Part shown: piece by piece, positions 17,393-27,752 of the stretch | Position numbering within the stretch: the first letter of the stretch is position 1 | Layout of the letters: every line of letters begins with the position of its first letter | DNA from: Guillardia theta CCMP2712 | Lineage: Eukaryota; Cryptophyceae; Pyrenomonadales; Geminigeraceae | Reading direction: 5' to 3' | Length of the DNA stretch: 29,932 bases | Assembly: GCF_000315625.1 (NCBI RefSeq) | Contig: NW_005434655.1 | Coordinates: 788,352 to 818,283 of the forward strand | Notes under the pieces: model-generated | What the model was told of the DNA's origin: nothing | Database searches by the model: none | What the model saw: only the letters and a program-made list of their open reading frames with translations | Position numbers and translations under genes: made by a program

Positions 17393-19531
17393 GCCCAGTG
17401 TTTGATCTTTCCCTGGCATGCGGACTGGAACACGCTTCAGCCTCCTCCACCTGAGGATATGATGCCCTGGGCCATGGCGACCGTCTCCTCGCCTGTTTCT
17501 ACCAGTTCGTTGGTCTCTCAGGTCGCCTCGTCGGACTCGCCGCTCGCAGCTCAGGCCTTGCAGGAGCTACTCGAGGATTTTTCCGATGTTCTGGTCGACG
17601 AACTACCAATCCAGCCACCTGTCTCGCGGGGGCAGTATGCCACCGACGTTGCGCTCCAGGAGGAGCTCGCTAAAATGATCGACTTCTTGTTGGCACGTGG
17701 CATCGAATGATTGAACGGAATAAAGGTCTTTCCTCTGAAGGAGTCCCTCAATTTCGTTTTTGTATTGATTATCGAGGAGTCAACAATCACCTTCTCGACG
17801 ACAGTTTTCCGCCTCCCGTCCCTACCGAGCTCATGGAACGGATCGGGCGGGTGCTCTCGCAGCGTACTGAGTCCAGTACGGATACCCTATACTTCAGCAA
17901 GCTAGACATGGCTTCTGGGTTCTGGCAGCTAGCTCTCACTCCTGACAGCTCTCAACTTGCCAATACACTGGGTTTGTTACTGAACAAGGATCCTACCGTA
18001 CCAATTCCGCGCTCTGCCCTTTGGTCTGAAAACGGCCACAGCTGCCTTCCAGAAGTTCTCACAGGGCATCCTCGCAGGTATGGCCAACGTTTTAGTCTAC
18101 GTCGATGATGTCTTACTCTTTTCCATGGGTAATCCTCGTTCACACCTACAGCAGGTGCGTCTCCTACTGGAGCGCCTCCGCCACCACCAGGTCTTCGTTA
18201 AACGGAGCAAGTGTGTGTTTCTTCAGACGCAGATCAGTTTTCTCGGATACACTTTGAATGCGCGTGGGATTGCACCCGAAGCTAGCAAAGTCACGTGCTG
18301 CCATCGAAGATTTTCCGAGTCCGCCTCCTGCATACTTGTACTACGCCTTGCACATGATGATGCCGGCCATGTTGGTTCTGACAAGACCTACCTCTCACTT
18401 GTTGCCCGGCCGGTTGAAAGTCTACTGGAATAACATGAAGCGTGACGTCGAAAATTACGTGCATTCCTGCCTCATTTGCCAGGCTGCGAAGAACTACAAA
18501 CAGAAACCCATCGGTTTGCCCAAGAGTCATGACGTTCCTGCTGACAAATTTGACAGTTACGTCATCTCCGTCGATCTACATAGCGGACTTCCGACTACCT
18601 CCCAAGGTCATGATTCTCTCTTCGTCATGTTGGACTCGTTCTCGCAACATGTCACGCTGGCTCCAACTCACAAGTCTGCTACGACCCAGGAACTTGTGGA
18701 TTTATTTCTCCAATACTTCTATCGCACTCGTGGTCTTCCTGCTGCGATCCTTTCGGATAATGGGCCAAATGTCTCCTCGCATTTTTGGGATACAGTATTT
18801 CAGACGCTAGGCGTTCAGGCCAGTACGCCACTCTTCCAAGTACTATCCCCAGGCCAATGGTCGCGTTGAACGGATCAATGCATGCTCCGCACTAAACTCG
18901 CTCAGGGTTCCTCTGAATGGACAGTCCATCTTCCATTCATTGAGTTTGCCCTCAATCATGCCCCCCGTAGTGGAATACGGCAAGAATCCGCGCTCAGTTA
19001 TGGACTTGACCCTTGATCAGGTTCTTCCTCAAGCCCGCACGACTGTCGACAACATCCGTGCAGGTGAAAACCTTAATCGAGATACCTTGGCCTCGATCGC
19101 CAATCGAGCAGAGACGCGTCTACTTCCTTCGAGTCTCGCCGCCCGCCGCCGCTTCGCTGGCAAGTGAAAGTTGGTGATTTGGTCTGGATCGACGCGCGTT
19201 TATTCAATCAGCAGTTTGAAATTCGCAAATTTCGAGATCGATACATTGGTCCTTTCCCAATCACCGAGGTTTGCAACAACAACAATTATCGAGTCACTCA
19301 GTTGATGTTCGCCAGCGCTTCCCTCGCATGGATCAAGATGTTTTTAATGCCAAGTTCCTACGCCCCCATGTGCGCAGGAAAGATCATTTGCAACAGCCTG
19401 TGGTTTCCCAACCTGTGCGAAGCAATATCTGGTTCGTTGGAAGGGATTTTCCTCCGCCGACGACACTTGTCGGAACCTGTTGCCCATCTCTCGCGTACAC
19501 CGGGGCTCCGTCAGTTGCTTCAGAAATATGA
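17393..19531 (+). mobile_element. Decayed Ty3/gypsy (Metaviridae) pol fragment
   Basis: Several frames carry pol domains in order. First is a pre-RT segment (LLEDFSDVLVDELP). The reverse transcriptase follows, with FRFCIDYRGVN, YFSKLDMASGFWQL and, in a shifted frame, YVDDVLLF at 18,095-18,118. The connection segment (AAIEDFPSPPP, about 18,300) runs directly into the integrase zinc-binding region (HDDAGH...CLIC). The integrase core has SVDLHSG, LSDNGPNVSSHFW and the NGRVERIN region. A GPY/F-type module (YIGPFPITEV, about 19,230) closes the series. RNase H is missing and at least four frameshifts or stops are present. No gag, protease or 5' LTR is seen because the 5' side is cut at the junction with CR copy D. 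It cannot move on its own. Confidence 0.9.
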
Positions 19532-19769
19532 ACAGCATCGCACGCGTCAAGATGCTTCTGCTTCTTCTCATGGCCCGCAGCGGCAACGTCGTGCGCCTCT
19601 TCAATTAGGATTTTTACGTGCTGCGCCTGGAGCGTGTCAGAGGAAAAACAGATTTGACAAGGCTGAGAAAGCGAAGTTTTCTGAGTCCGGAGCACTCCAA
19701 GAAAGCGCAGAGAAGAGCGTGTCAGAGCTCATAGGAACCGAGCCCGAGTCAGACAAAGGCCTATCAGGA

Positions 19770-20146
19770 TGAAAGGACAGTTGGCTGTCTCGTACTCGTG
19801 TTCGAAGCTGACTTCTCCTGGATGACCCAGGATACTAGCATGGTATCCTCTCGAAGGTCAGAAGGGATGCTTGTCAACTTCCAAGGACAGGACACCCCTC
19901 CTTTCTGGAGCCAAGAGACGACACCCCTGGCTCATTCCTCGAAGCTATAAAAGGAAGAAACTCGTCAGAGCTAGGTGGTCCTCTTCCCCTTTCGTGTGTG
20001 TCCACGATTGTGTGTGTGTGTGAAAGAAATAAAAGAGAGTTAGATCTCCTTCTGTTTCACCGCTTTCCCTCTTAGTAGAGAAATCCAACGTGAGTTCTTA
20101 TTGAACTGCGCTTGAAGGTCCACTCGAGAATCTTCGAGGTGTGACA
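19770..20146 (+). repeat. LTR-like segment at the 3' side of the Ty3/gypsy fragment
   Basis: Downstream of the pol relic are a TATA box (TATAAAAGG, 19,946-19,954), a (TG)n tract near 20,010-20,022 and AATAAA at 20,028-20,033. This is the promoter-then-polyadenylation-signal order of an LTR. Its exact ends cannot be fixed because no 5' partner is in the window. A TGACA at 20,142-20,146 is one possible right end. Confidence 0.5.
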
Positions 20147-20293
20147 CATTCACTAGAACCTGTGGAAATTGCGCAAGCCACTACAGAGACAATGTTCTTA
20201 TTGAACTGCGCTTGAAGGTCCACTCGAGAATCTTCGAGGTGTGACACATTCACTAGAACCTGTGGAAATTGCGCAAGCCACTACAGAGACAAT
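20094..20293 (+). repeat. Perfect 100-bp tandem duplication
   Basis: Bases 20,094-20,193 and 20,194-20,293 are identical (GTTCTTATTG...ACAGAGACAAT). No coding frame runs across it. It overlaps the presumed end of the LTR-like segment, so the duplication may involve the element's right boundary. Confidence 0.97.
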
Positions 20294-20477
20294 ACATTGT
20301 GACATCACGAGATTGGACAGTGCAGCATGTGGCTCTTCAAAGGCCCAAAGCTGAACCATAACGTTTCTGGGAAAGTTGATGCCGAAGTTGATTCTAAATT
20401 GCGTAAGGATTGAGTCTTGATACATCGCTGTCTTGAATTTTTATTTGACAGATTGAAATAAACTACTATTCTAGAAT

Positions 20478-21664
20478 TTACTGTGCTGGCATGGGTCTCG
20501 TTATCCTTCTTATTCTCTTCTTCCTTGTCATGGTGCTCTGTATGGTTGGTATGTCCAAAGTTGCCTTGTTGCTCGATTTGATGATAAGTTTGTTGCGCAT
20601 AAGGCTTGACTCTTGCTTGCATTCTTCTGATTCTATACCCATGAGTATGTTCAGCTCTTCTTCGATGTCGTTGTCATCAAATTCGTCTTCATGGAAGCTC
20701 ATCTTCTGTGATAGTATGTTGTTGATATCCTTTACGTCAGAGTGTGTCTCTTCCAGATCTGTCATGATATCGTCAACATCGGATAACTTCTTGTCAAGTC
20801 CCAGGTTCTTCATTGCCGTTGCGGTCGTCTTGACGGCTGAGATGAGTGTCTGGTCCAATTCCGAGTTGACGGTAGATGACCTCGAGGTGCTGTTCAAAGC
20901 TTTCCCTTTTCCTTACGAGCTGTGTCAACTTCATCCTCTTCTGTTTTGATTTGATTAGGAGTGGTTTCAATGTAGCACGGTCTCTCGATTTTACTACTGC
21001 AGCAATCTCTGCTATCGTCATCCCGCCCAGGCTTAGCAGGTGAGTCAGCTCTGCCAAGCTGCCCCCTTTGCCCCAGGGTCCTCTCTTGGCTCGGCATCTG
21101 CTCACATGTACGGCTGTGAACGTGGCAGTGAAGTCCTCTCTTCCCTCCCAGAGCTTCTCCGGCCTTGTGCATTGCGGAGGAAGGAAACAGTCACCGGGAT
21201 CTCATCAGCACTCGCTATCTCGGATCTATACGGAGCCTTCCACATGATCGCTTTACTCTCTTGCACTGAGTCTACGATCAGTCCGATCTCTTCGAACTTC
21301 TTCTTCAGCTTGTCCTCGTGGTTCACATACACCGACGAGATCCCCAGGAGAGTCATGGAGATGAAGGAAGTCACCTCGTTGCCTGCTGTGGCAGTGTATG
21401 TCTCGACCTTCCGAAGTTCTGCTTCTTAGCTTCCTCCATCTGTTGCATAAACCACTCTCTGGATGCGTCACTCCATCCAGCTAAAGCTTGTTGTAGAAGC
21501 TCACGTCGTGCCTGCTGACATGTCGAGCGGATGGCTTCTGCCGCGGATAGCGTCGGGGGTGCATCCCTCCACAGCCTTGCAAGCCTGAGCTGTCCTGCTG
21601 TTAGGAAATCGCACAAGCTCGCCCTGCGTGTGTTGCGAACACTTTCATCATACTGAAGAACCAT
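20478..21664 (-). CDS. CHMP7-like ESCRT-III (Snf7 family) protein, gene model incomplete
   Basis: The 3' half clearly encodes a Snf7 domain. A basic helix (LKPLLIKSKQKRMKLTQLVRK) leads into a helix with TAMKNLGLDKKLSDVDDIM. Then come a helix with ETHSDVKDINNILSQ and the acidic DDNDIEEELNILMG end, a typical Snf7 C-terminal pattern. These proteins polymerise on membranes and drive ESCRT-III scission; CHMP7 relatives act at the nuclear envelope. The basic helix and the later helices lie in different frames, which switch near 20,870. Upstream frames (from ATG 21,664, MVLQYDESV, and VNHEDKLKKKFEEIG near 21,310) probably encode the N-terminal part, but their splicing is unresolved. Stop TAA is at 20,478-20,480. 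Confidence 0.6.
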
Positions 21665-21780
21665 ACTTAGAAAGCTGTTTGAACTATACAGACCTCTTGC
21701 TCGCAGCTTCCTTCGCGCCCTGGCGGCTTCCCCTACACCGCGCGTGCAGTGGGCATGCCTCGGCGCTGCCTGCAGCTGCC

Positions 21781-21863
21781 TGACTAATATACCCGGCGCT
21801 GCCTGATATACCCGGCGCTGCCTCGGTGATATACCCGGCGCTGCCTGATATACCCGGCGAGAC
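21781..21863. repeat. Short GC-rich tandem repeat
   Basis: Four copies of a phrase built on ATATACCCGGCGCTGCC are spaced about 20 bp apart. The last copy ends in CGAGACC. TATATAAAAATATGG follows at 21,871-21,885 and could be a promoter element on the + strand. No gene is recognised from 21,665 to 22,034. Confidence 0.85.
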
Positions 21864-22034
21864 CACGAAGTATATAAAAATATGGCAGAGGAGGGAGCAG
21901 AGCAGAAGCACGGCTGCCATAGGGGCCAGCCAAGTCGGGCCGAACTGCCAGGTCACGAGACTAGAATGAGAGCAAGGTGATGAAGTAACAAGCCATGTAA
22001 ACCTACCTAGCATTCTAATAAACTCAACAACTAC

Positions 22035-22090
22035 TAGGGTTTAGGGTTTAGGGTTTAGGCGCCGGGTAGGGTTTAGGGTTTGGGGTTTAG
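22035..22090 (+). repeat. Interstitial telomere-type TTTAGGG repeat
   Basis: About three and a half perfect TTTAGGG units (22,035-22,058) are followed by GCGCCGGG and two further degenerate units. It lies between ordinary genes, so it is not a chromosome end. It could be a repaired break, an old fusion point or a promoter telo-box cluster for the CHMP7-like gene, which starts on the opposite strand. Confidence 0.9.
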
Positions 22091-22551
22091 GACCAGGCCA
22101 GCAAGTCCACAAAGGCTTAGGTCAGAAAGGCTTCGTCGCTGTAGGGGCCAACGTCATCTGGAGGCAGAGAGAGGTCGAGTGGATCATCTCCTCAAGTGGC
22201 CGCCCAGAGGCGAACGACGCGGGATTTCGAGCTTTCCGAGAGAGCGAAGCGATGGAGGGAGTACACCTGACTTTGTTCAGCGAGGACCCGAAGATCAGGG
22301 AGGCGCTCGCAGTCGAGTTGACAGCTGATCGATTCGTGTCCAGGAACAAGCTCAAGAAGGCATCGATGCAGAAGAAGAAGGCAGGCGGCATCTACCCGTG
22401 GACTGCCCGTGGACCCCTACCATCCCGAGAAAATGCCACTTTGAAGATAACCCCTATTCTTCCCCCACCCACCATTCTTCTTCCCACAAATGAGGGTCCC
22501 CCAACCGGTCCTAAATTTGCACATTTGAAGCATCTGGCGAACTCAAATTGA
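22091..22551 (+). CDS. Open frame of unknown function
   Basis: A frame is open from within the telomere-type repeat and reads GFVAVGANVIWRQREVEWII, then MEGVHLTLFSEDPKIREAL from an ATG at 22,252. It is rich in charged residues (RNKLKKASMQKKKAGG), then becomes proline-rich low-complexity and ends at 22,551. The first part has a protein-like composition and could be one or more exons. I do not recognise the family, and splice borders are not clear. Confidence 0.3.
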
Positions 22552-23155
22552 AATTATCAAAATACCCCCTATTACTATACTTTTGGAAGGGGTATCTCTC
22601 AGCTACCCTTCATTCAGATATTGAGAAGTTCGAAATTGATACCCCGATGAAAATAATTGCAAAAGGTTTGAACCCCTACCCACCTCCAAGTACCCCTACC
22701 CCCTTGTTCAGACAGGCTCGATCTGCTGCCATGCCGGCAGCTCGCGGTTGCTGAGTGTTGCCCCTCCCCTCCCCTCCCCTCCCCTCCCTCCTGGACTCTT
22801 CTTCCTCTTCCTGGCCTCCTGTCGTCTACCGCTCTCGCCGCTCCTGTTCCTCTCGTCCTCTTGCACAAGGTGAGGCCGTTTGTCAGTTTAGTGAACCAGC
22901 GCTTTGCTCGGTCTGCTGCACCTGCTTTCTATAGCGCTTGTTGTCACTTTCTACCTGATCACAGCGTTGAAGAGCTGACCCTTGACACAAGGTCGTGCCC
23001 ATTCTTCATTGAGGAAACGTATATCTCTCTCGTTGTGGAGAGATCAAGTGTTGCATTGGGGGGTCTGTCTGTGGACGTATCTAGGCGATCTTCATGATAG
23101 CTTGAGGGGTACCTCGCACAGAACAAAGGAACACTTGAAACTACACGACTACAAG
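22552..23155 (+). promoter_or_regulatory. Upstream region of the PFK-2 gene with a pyrimidine repeat
   Basis: Six CCCCT units occupy about 22,761-22,790, followed by a CT-rich tract to 22,860. Such C/T-rich tracts are common near promoters, but no TATA box is evident. No gene is supported in this stretch; the frame open from 22,982 has no ATG until 23,156. Confidence 0.35.
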
Positions 23156-26100
23156 ATGGTATCGAGCCGCAGGAAAGACTTTGGGTGGATTGCTCGATAC
23201 CTCTCTCGAAAATCCTCCTGGGTTTTGTTCAGCCAACCAGTCATCTTGATGGCTATCTTCTGCTTGAGCTGCTCACTCAGAGTTGATAAGGTGGAGGCCG
23301 TGATAGCACCAGGGTCGAATGAGGGCTACTCCGGTTACAGCGGCGCATTTGGCTCGGGGTTGGAGCTGAAGACCGCATCCTCGAGTGCTAGGTTGCAGAG
23401 ATCTCGGAGTGAGTCTGCGCTGGCCATGCTTGAACGGAAACTGTCCGGGTCCTCCATGGGCCAGGCAGGTTCTGTTCCCGTTCCCGGAGAGCGAATCATG
23501 ACCTTCAGTGAACTGTTTGCAAAACTTTCTCGCCCTGAGATGCTCGAGGGTGTGAGACCTGCATACATTAACTCCAACTCGGAGGCTCTGGACAGGAAGC
23601 AGCGGGAGAAGCTTGTTGTGATCTTGGTTGGTCTTCCTGCGAGAGGAAAGAGCTACATTTCACATCGACTGGTAAATTACCTGAATTGGTATGGAATTCA
23701 CTGCCGTCTGTTCAATGTTGGGGCATTTCGAAGGCAAAAGATGGCAGAAGATGCGACCAAAGGCTCCCGCGCTGATTTCTTCAACAAGGACAACAGGGAT
23801 GCAGCTCAGAAGCGAGAGGAACTAGCAGCTGAAGTTCTAGATCAACTTCTTGATTGGCTCGTCAACGGTGAGATCTTGACGTGGCGTCTGTTTCAGTCTG
23901 TGATGAGCTGATCAGGTGGAGGGAACCTTGCTATTTTCGATGCAACTAACACCACGAGAGAACGAAGAAAGCGTGTGATTGAGCGCTGTCTCAAAGAGAA
24001 AGGGATACAGTGCATTTTTGTGGAGTCTATCTGCAATGATGCAAAGGTTGTTGAAGCCAATCTGGCAGAAAAGGTGACTCAGATTGACGCCCTTGTCTGT
24101 TTTTAAACTTTTCGTTGGAAGGTTCGACTCTCTCCTGATTTCAAGGGCATGGATTTCCACACCGCGATGAAGGACTTGAAAACAAGGATTGCGAATTATG
24201 AGGCAGTGTATGAAGAACTAGATGAAGCTGAAACTGACTCCACCGGGAAGAGCATCAGCTTCATCAAGGTAATCCGATGGGCCTTCCTTGCGGATGCGAT
24301 GTCAAGCTTTTGTTAGGTCATCAATCTCTCCTCCAAGGTCATTGCGAACAACGTGCACGGAGGCATCGCACGATCTGTGCTCACTTTCTTGATGAACCTC
24401 CACATTGTTCAAAGGCCCATATTTCTTGTACGTGCACCGAATGCAGATGGTCTCGAAGATCAAGAAACTACCTTTCCAGGCCTGCAGATGCCTGGAGGTA
24501 TATGATGACAATATTATGCCTTTAGAAGAGGCTGACACTTTACTTTCTTTCAAGGTGTGTTGAAAGACATCTCAAAGCTGGATGGAAAAGAAGTTACTGA
24601 AGGAAGCGAGACTGACCTCCGAAACACGGGCAAGTACGATAGCCAAGTCGATCCTGTAAGGCGTAGAACTTCATACACGGATTTGTATGGAAGATATCAA
24701 TCTTCCGAGATGAACACTCAGCCTATCGTCCAATTCGAGGATGAAAGATCGGCTGTTCTGGAACTGGCTGGTGAAGTGAATGTAGTCGTTGTGCGCAAAG
24801 GAGACAACACCTTGCCATGCTCGGTTCATTTTCAGACCGTGGATGGATCAGCAAAGGCAGGAATTCACTATGTTCATAATTCCGGAGTACTTAATTTTGC
24901 ATCCTTGCAAAGCAGAGCTGAAATTAAGGTTCGATATGATCGAACTTGGGGACTTGTGGATTCTGACTTTCCTTCTTCCATTAGGTTATGATTATGGACT
25001 GCCAGAACTGCCATGAACCGGATGAAAATTTCTCTATTGTATTATCTGGAATCCAACCTGCTGGTGTCAGTCTTGGGAGAAAGCAGCAATGCACTGTCAC
25101 AATATTGAACGACGATGCAGGATTGCCAGAAAGACTTCGAATGGATTGGTCCAGGCTTCGATTCCCAGACTCGTCAAAATTGACAAGGGGACTCAATGAT
25201 GGCGGCAGGGAGGTCGCAGATAGGCTGGGAGTTCTTCTTGAAGAGCAAGTCCAGGAGTTCTACATGAGGCAGCACAAACAAAAGTTGGAGAAGGTCAAAG
25301 TTGTACGAGATCTGTGCCAAGTCAAGCTGTTGGACATCCAAGAGGACATCAACAGCACCATTCATCGACGAGGTGTGGTGGAAGCAGCCATGCAGATCCA
25401 ACACAGACTGGATGGAGAGGTAGTTGACTCGTCCAAGCGCGCGCTTCTGTTCTCTGAACCATATCACTCAGGGAAGCTTTGGAGGAGCCAAGATGCATCA
25501 AAACATCACCTCTACGATACGCTTGACTGGCCACCTGTACAACCGTCATCTTTTGGAGAAGGTGTTTCCCTAATTTTCTATTGTCGAGTTTGTGATCTTG
25601 GTCGATGAAGGCGCTTGATATCATCGAAGAAAAGCAAGGTCTTACTCGCAGTGTCGGGGAACCAGTAATGGGGGGTCACACGAATCGGCTATCGCAGATC
25701 ACGTTAAAGGTTCTAGCTGCAGCTGTTGATGCGTGTTGATTGACTTGTTGATTTGAAGGTTCACTGCGTCCGAGCCAAGTCCGACATGAAAGAAATCATC
25801 AGCCGGATCAAGGAGATTTTCGAAGAAGATCGTTTGAAGTGAAATCCTTCCGAGTGACATTGGGTTCCCTCACTGGGTATGCAGACGGATAGAGGAAGGA
25901 TGGGCAACAGAGGAATCTGAGATGGTGGAGGGAGTCGAAGTGAGTGTAGCTCTTCCCTTGTCATGTTGTTCGCTCACTAGAGGAACAAGGTCATCGAAGC
26001 TGCCAGGGACGTGGGGGAATTGGGGAAGCTGAAACAGGTGAACTTGGATCCTCTACACTTGGTGGGACTGACAGGGAGACAGCGGCTGGATGAAAAGCAA

Positions 26101-27071
26101 GAAGCGTTGAAGGCCTGTGAGAAAGAGCTGGAGTGCGCCGAGGTAGCAGTGGGCTGCGATTGATTTTTCGAAGTTCATGCTGTTCCTCCTCGCAGAACAC
26201 AGTCAAGGAGATGGAAGGGATGTCGGAAGAGCAGATACAAGAGTACTGCAGCAAGACCTACGCGCCCCATGTGATTCTATGGCAATCTTGCGGGTCAGTC
26301 GCTGACTGGAGCCTGCCAGGTGTTCACGAGCACACTGCCGTTGGCTTCAGGAACTGGCAAGAGGCTCTTCCTTGAGGCAAGAACTGCCCCTTGTTGATGT
26401 CGCCGGGCTGACGTGCTACGCGTGCAGGAGGGTTACCATGAGGAGACGAGTGCGCTGAACATGGTGGACATCGGAGCTTGCCATGGCATGACCCTTGCCG
26501 AGCTCTATGACAGCATGTCAAAGGTGCCCTGCAGCCACTAGTGTTGTCCTCGGTAACGCAAGTCCAGGACGCGATCAGGCAGTTCCTCGTCTCCCCTTAC
26601 ACGGCCAAGGTGCCGGGAGGAGAGTCGCTCAGGTCTGCTGGGCTCGTGCTGGAGGGTCTGACCGTCTGATCCTTGTGCATCTCGTCAGGGATGTTGTGAA
26701 CAGGCTTGAGCCGTTTGTTGTCGATCGTATTGAGCGCCAGCGATCGCCTGTGGTTGTCGTTTCGCACCTGTCGACGCTGCAAGTCCTCTACCAATACTTC
26801 GTGGGAACAAGCTCGAAGACACCTTTTTGGAAGCTGCACATCCCGCATGGAAGGTAGACATGGAGGAAGCGGAGGGAGGTGGGAGGAGCAGGAGCAGGAG
26901 CAGGAGCAGGACGAAGAGGAGGTAGAGTTGTGGTGGAAGAGGATGAAGGGAGGAAGAGAAGGAGTGTCTAGGAATGGAAGGAGATTGTGACGGCAAGGTG
27001 ATGACTGTTTGGGTCTTTTCAGTGTGATCCAGCTCGTGCCGCATCTCTTCGGCTTCGAGGAGAGGAGGTGA
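23156..27071 (+). CDS. 6-phosphofructo-2-kinase with inserted Calx-beta domain and degenerate bisphosphatase domain (16 exons)
   Basis: PFK-2 makes fructose 2,6-bisphosphate, a cytosolic regulator of glycolysis. My exons: 23156-23867, 23916-24073, 24122-24268, 24317-24497, 24555-24928, 24985-25561, about 25611-25709, 25759-25838, 25885-25939, 25981-26142, 26196-26270, 26320-26376, 26428-26523, 26568-26632, 26689-26853, 27023-27071 (TGA). The N-terminus has a hydrophobic stretch (VLFSQPVILMAIFCLSCSL). The kinase domain has Walker A GLPARGKS (about residue 159), FNVGAFRR and AIFDATNTTRERR. A Calx-beta domain (exons 5-6; DGSAKAG, CTVTILNDD) and a charged coiled coil follow. Phosphatase motifs resume as VFTSTLP, ALNMVDIG, PGGESLRD and VVVVSHLSTLQ. 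The usual RHGE is RAPN. The exon 6/7 border is uncertain: the 49-nt intron breaks the frame, whereas acceptor 25629 or donor 25537 keeps it. Confidence 0.85.
24719..25112 (+). other. Calx-beta domain region within the PFK-2 gene
   Basis: Exons 5 and 6 together read as a Calx-beta fold: VQFEDERSAVLELAGEVNVV, then VRKG, VHFQTVDGSAKAGIHY, LNFASLQSRAEIKV, and after a 56-nt intron ENFSIVLSGI and CTVTILNDD. Calx-beta domains bind calcium in sodium/calcium exchangers and occur in adhesion proteins. Two usual acidic positions are changed (GIHY for GxDY, NDD for DDD), so calcium binding may be weakened. The following helix-rich stretch (LEEQVQEFYMRQHKQKLEK) probably forms a coiled coil. Confidence 0.8.
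26854..27022 (+). repeat. Purine-rich last intron of the PFK-2 gene
   Basis: A 169-nt GT-AG intron, three to four times longer than the others in this gene, contains GGAGGAGCAGGAGCAGG-type repeats at 26,875-26,930. It ends in a TTTTCAG acceptor. Confidence 0.75.
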
Positions 27072-27752
27072 GAAGAGCAAAGGAGAGATCGAGGAAGGTA
27101 TGACTCCCGTGCTATCAGATTCACGTTCCGATCGGAGGGGATGAAGAGGATAGAGAGCGACTCAGCGGTAAGCTGATAACTTGTGTTATTGCTCGTTCAA
27201 TACTCACTTCCTCCTCCTCTCTTCCTCCTTGCCCCCTCCTCTGACTTCCTCCTCCACCTCCACCTCTCCTTCCCTACAGGCTGTCCACATGTCGTCACAT
27301 TGGGAGTGACACCAAACTATTGTACAGTAATGCTTCTGTCTCTGTTAATTTTTCTTCACTTGAAAAGAATAACTCGATCTGTCTCCCTCTCCCTGCACTA
27401 CAGCCCCTCCTTCCCGCTACACTTTTCCCTTCCGATGGTACATGCTCCCCTGCATGTGCTCTTCTGGTACAAGATGGGCATCAAGTTGCAGACGAGGCAG
27501 AGGGACGAGGACGAGGATGGAAAGAGGAAGAGAACAAGGAGGGGGTCAACGAAGAGAAGGAGGACGACAACGAGGAGGAGGAAGAGGAGGAGTGGAACGA
27601 AGAGGAGGAGGAGGAGGAGGAGAAACCTGGCACAGCCCAGTCGACATGCTGAGCAGAAAGTCGCTGGATGTACTCTTCCCTCCGCAGAACCTCCCACGTG
27701 CCCTCCTGGCCCTCCCCCTGCCCTCAGTGTGTCAGTGGAGCTCGGAGCAGCT
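27072..27752. other. Convergent intergenic region
   Basis: Both flanking genes end here. Pyrimidine-rich text (27,205-27,275) is followed by GAGGAGGA-rich text (27,520-27,630). Frames in this stretch are low-complexity by-products and no gene is supported. I cannot point to either polyadenylation site with confidence. Confidence 0.6.

Noticed and set aside
22035-22090. True chromosome end
   Set aside because: Ordinary genes lie on both sides and the array is short.
22982-23155. Longer N-terminus of the PFK-2 protein from 22,982
   Set aside because: The codon there is TTG; the first ATG in the frame is at 23,156. An upstream exon remains possible but is not visible.
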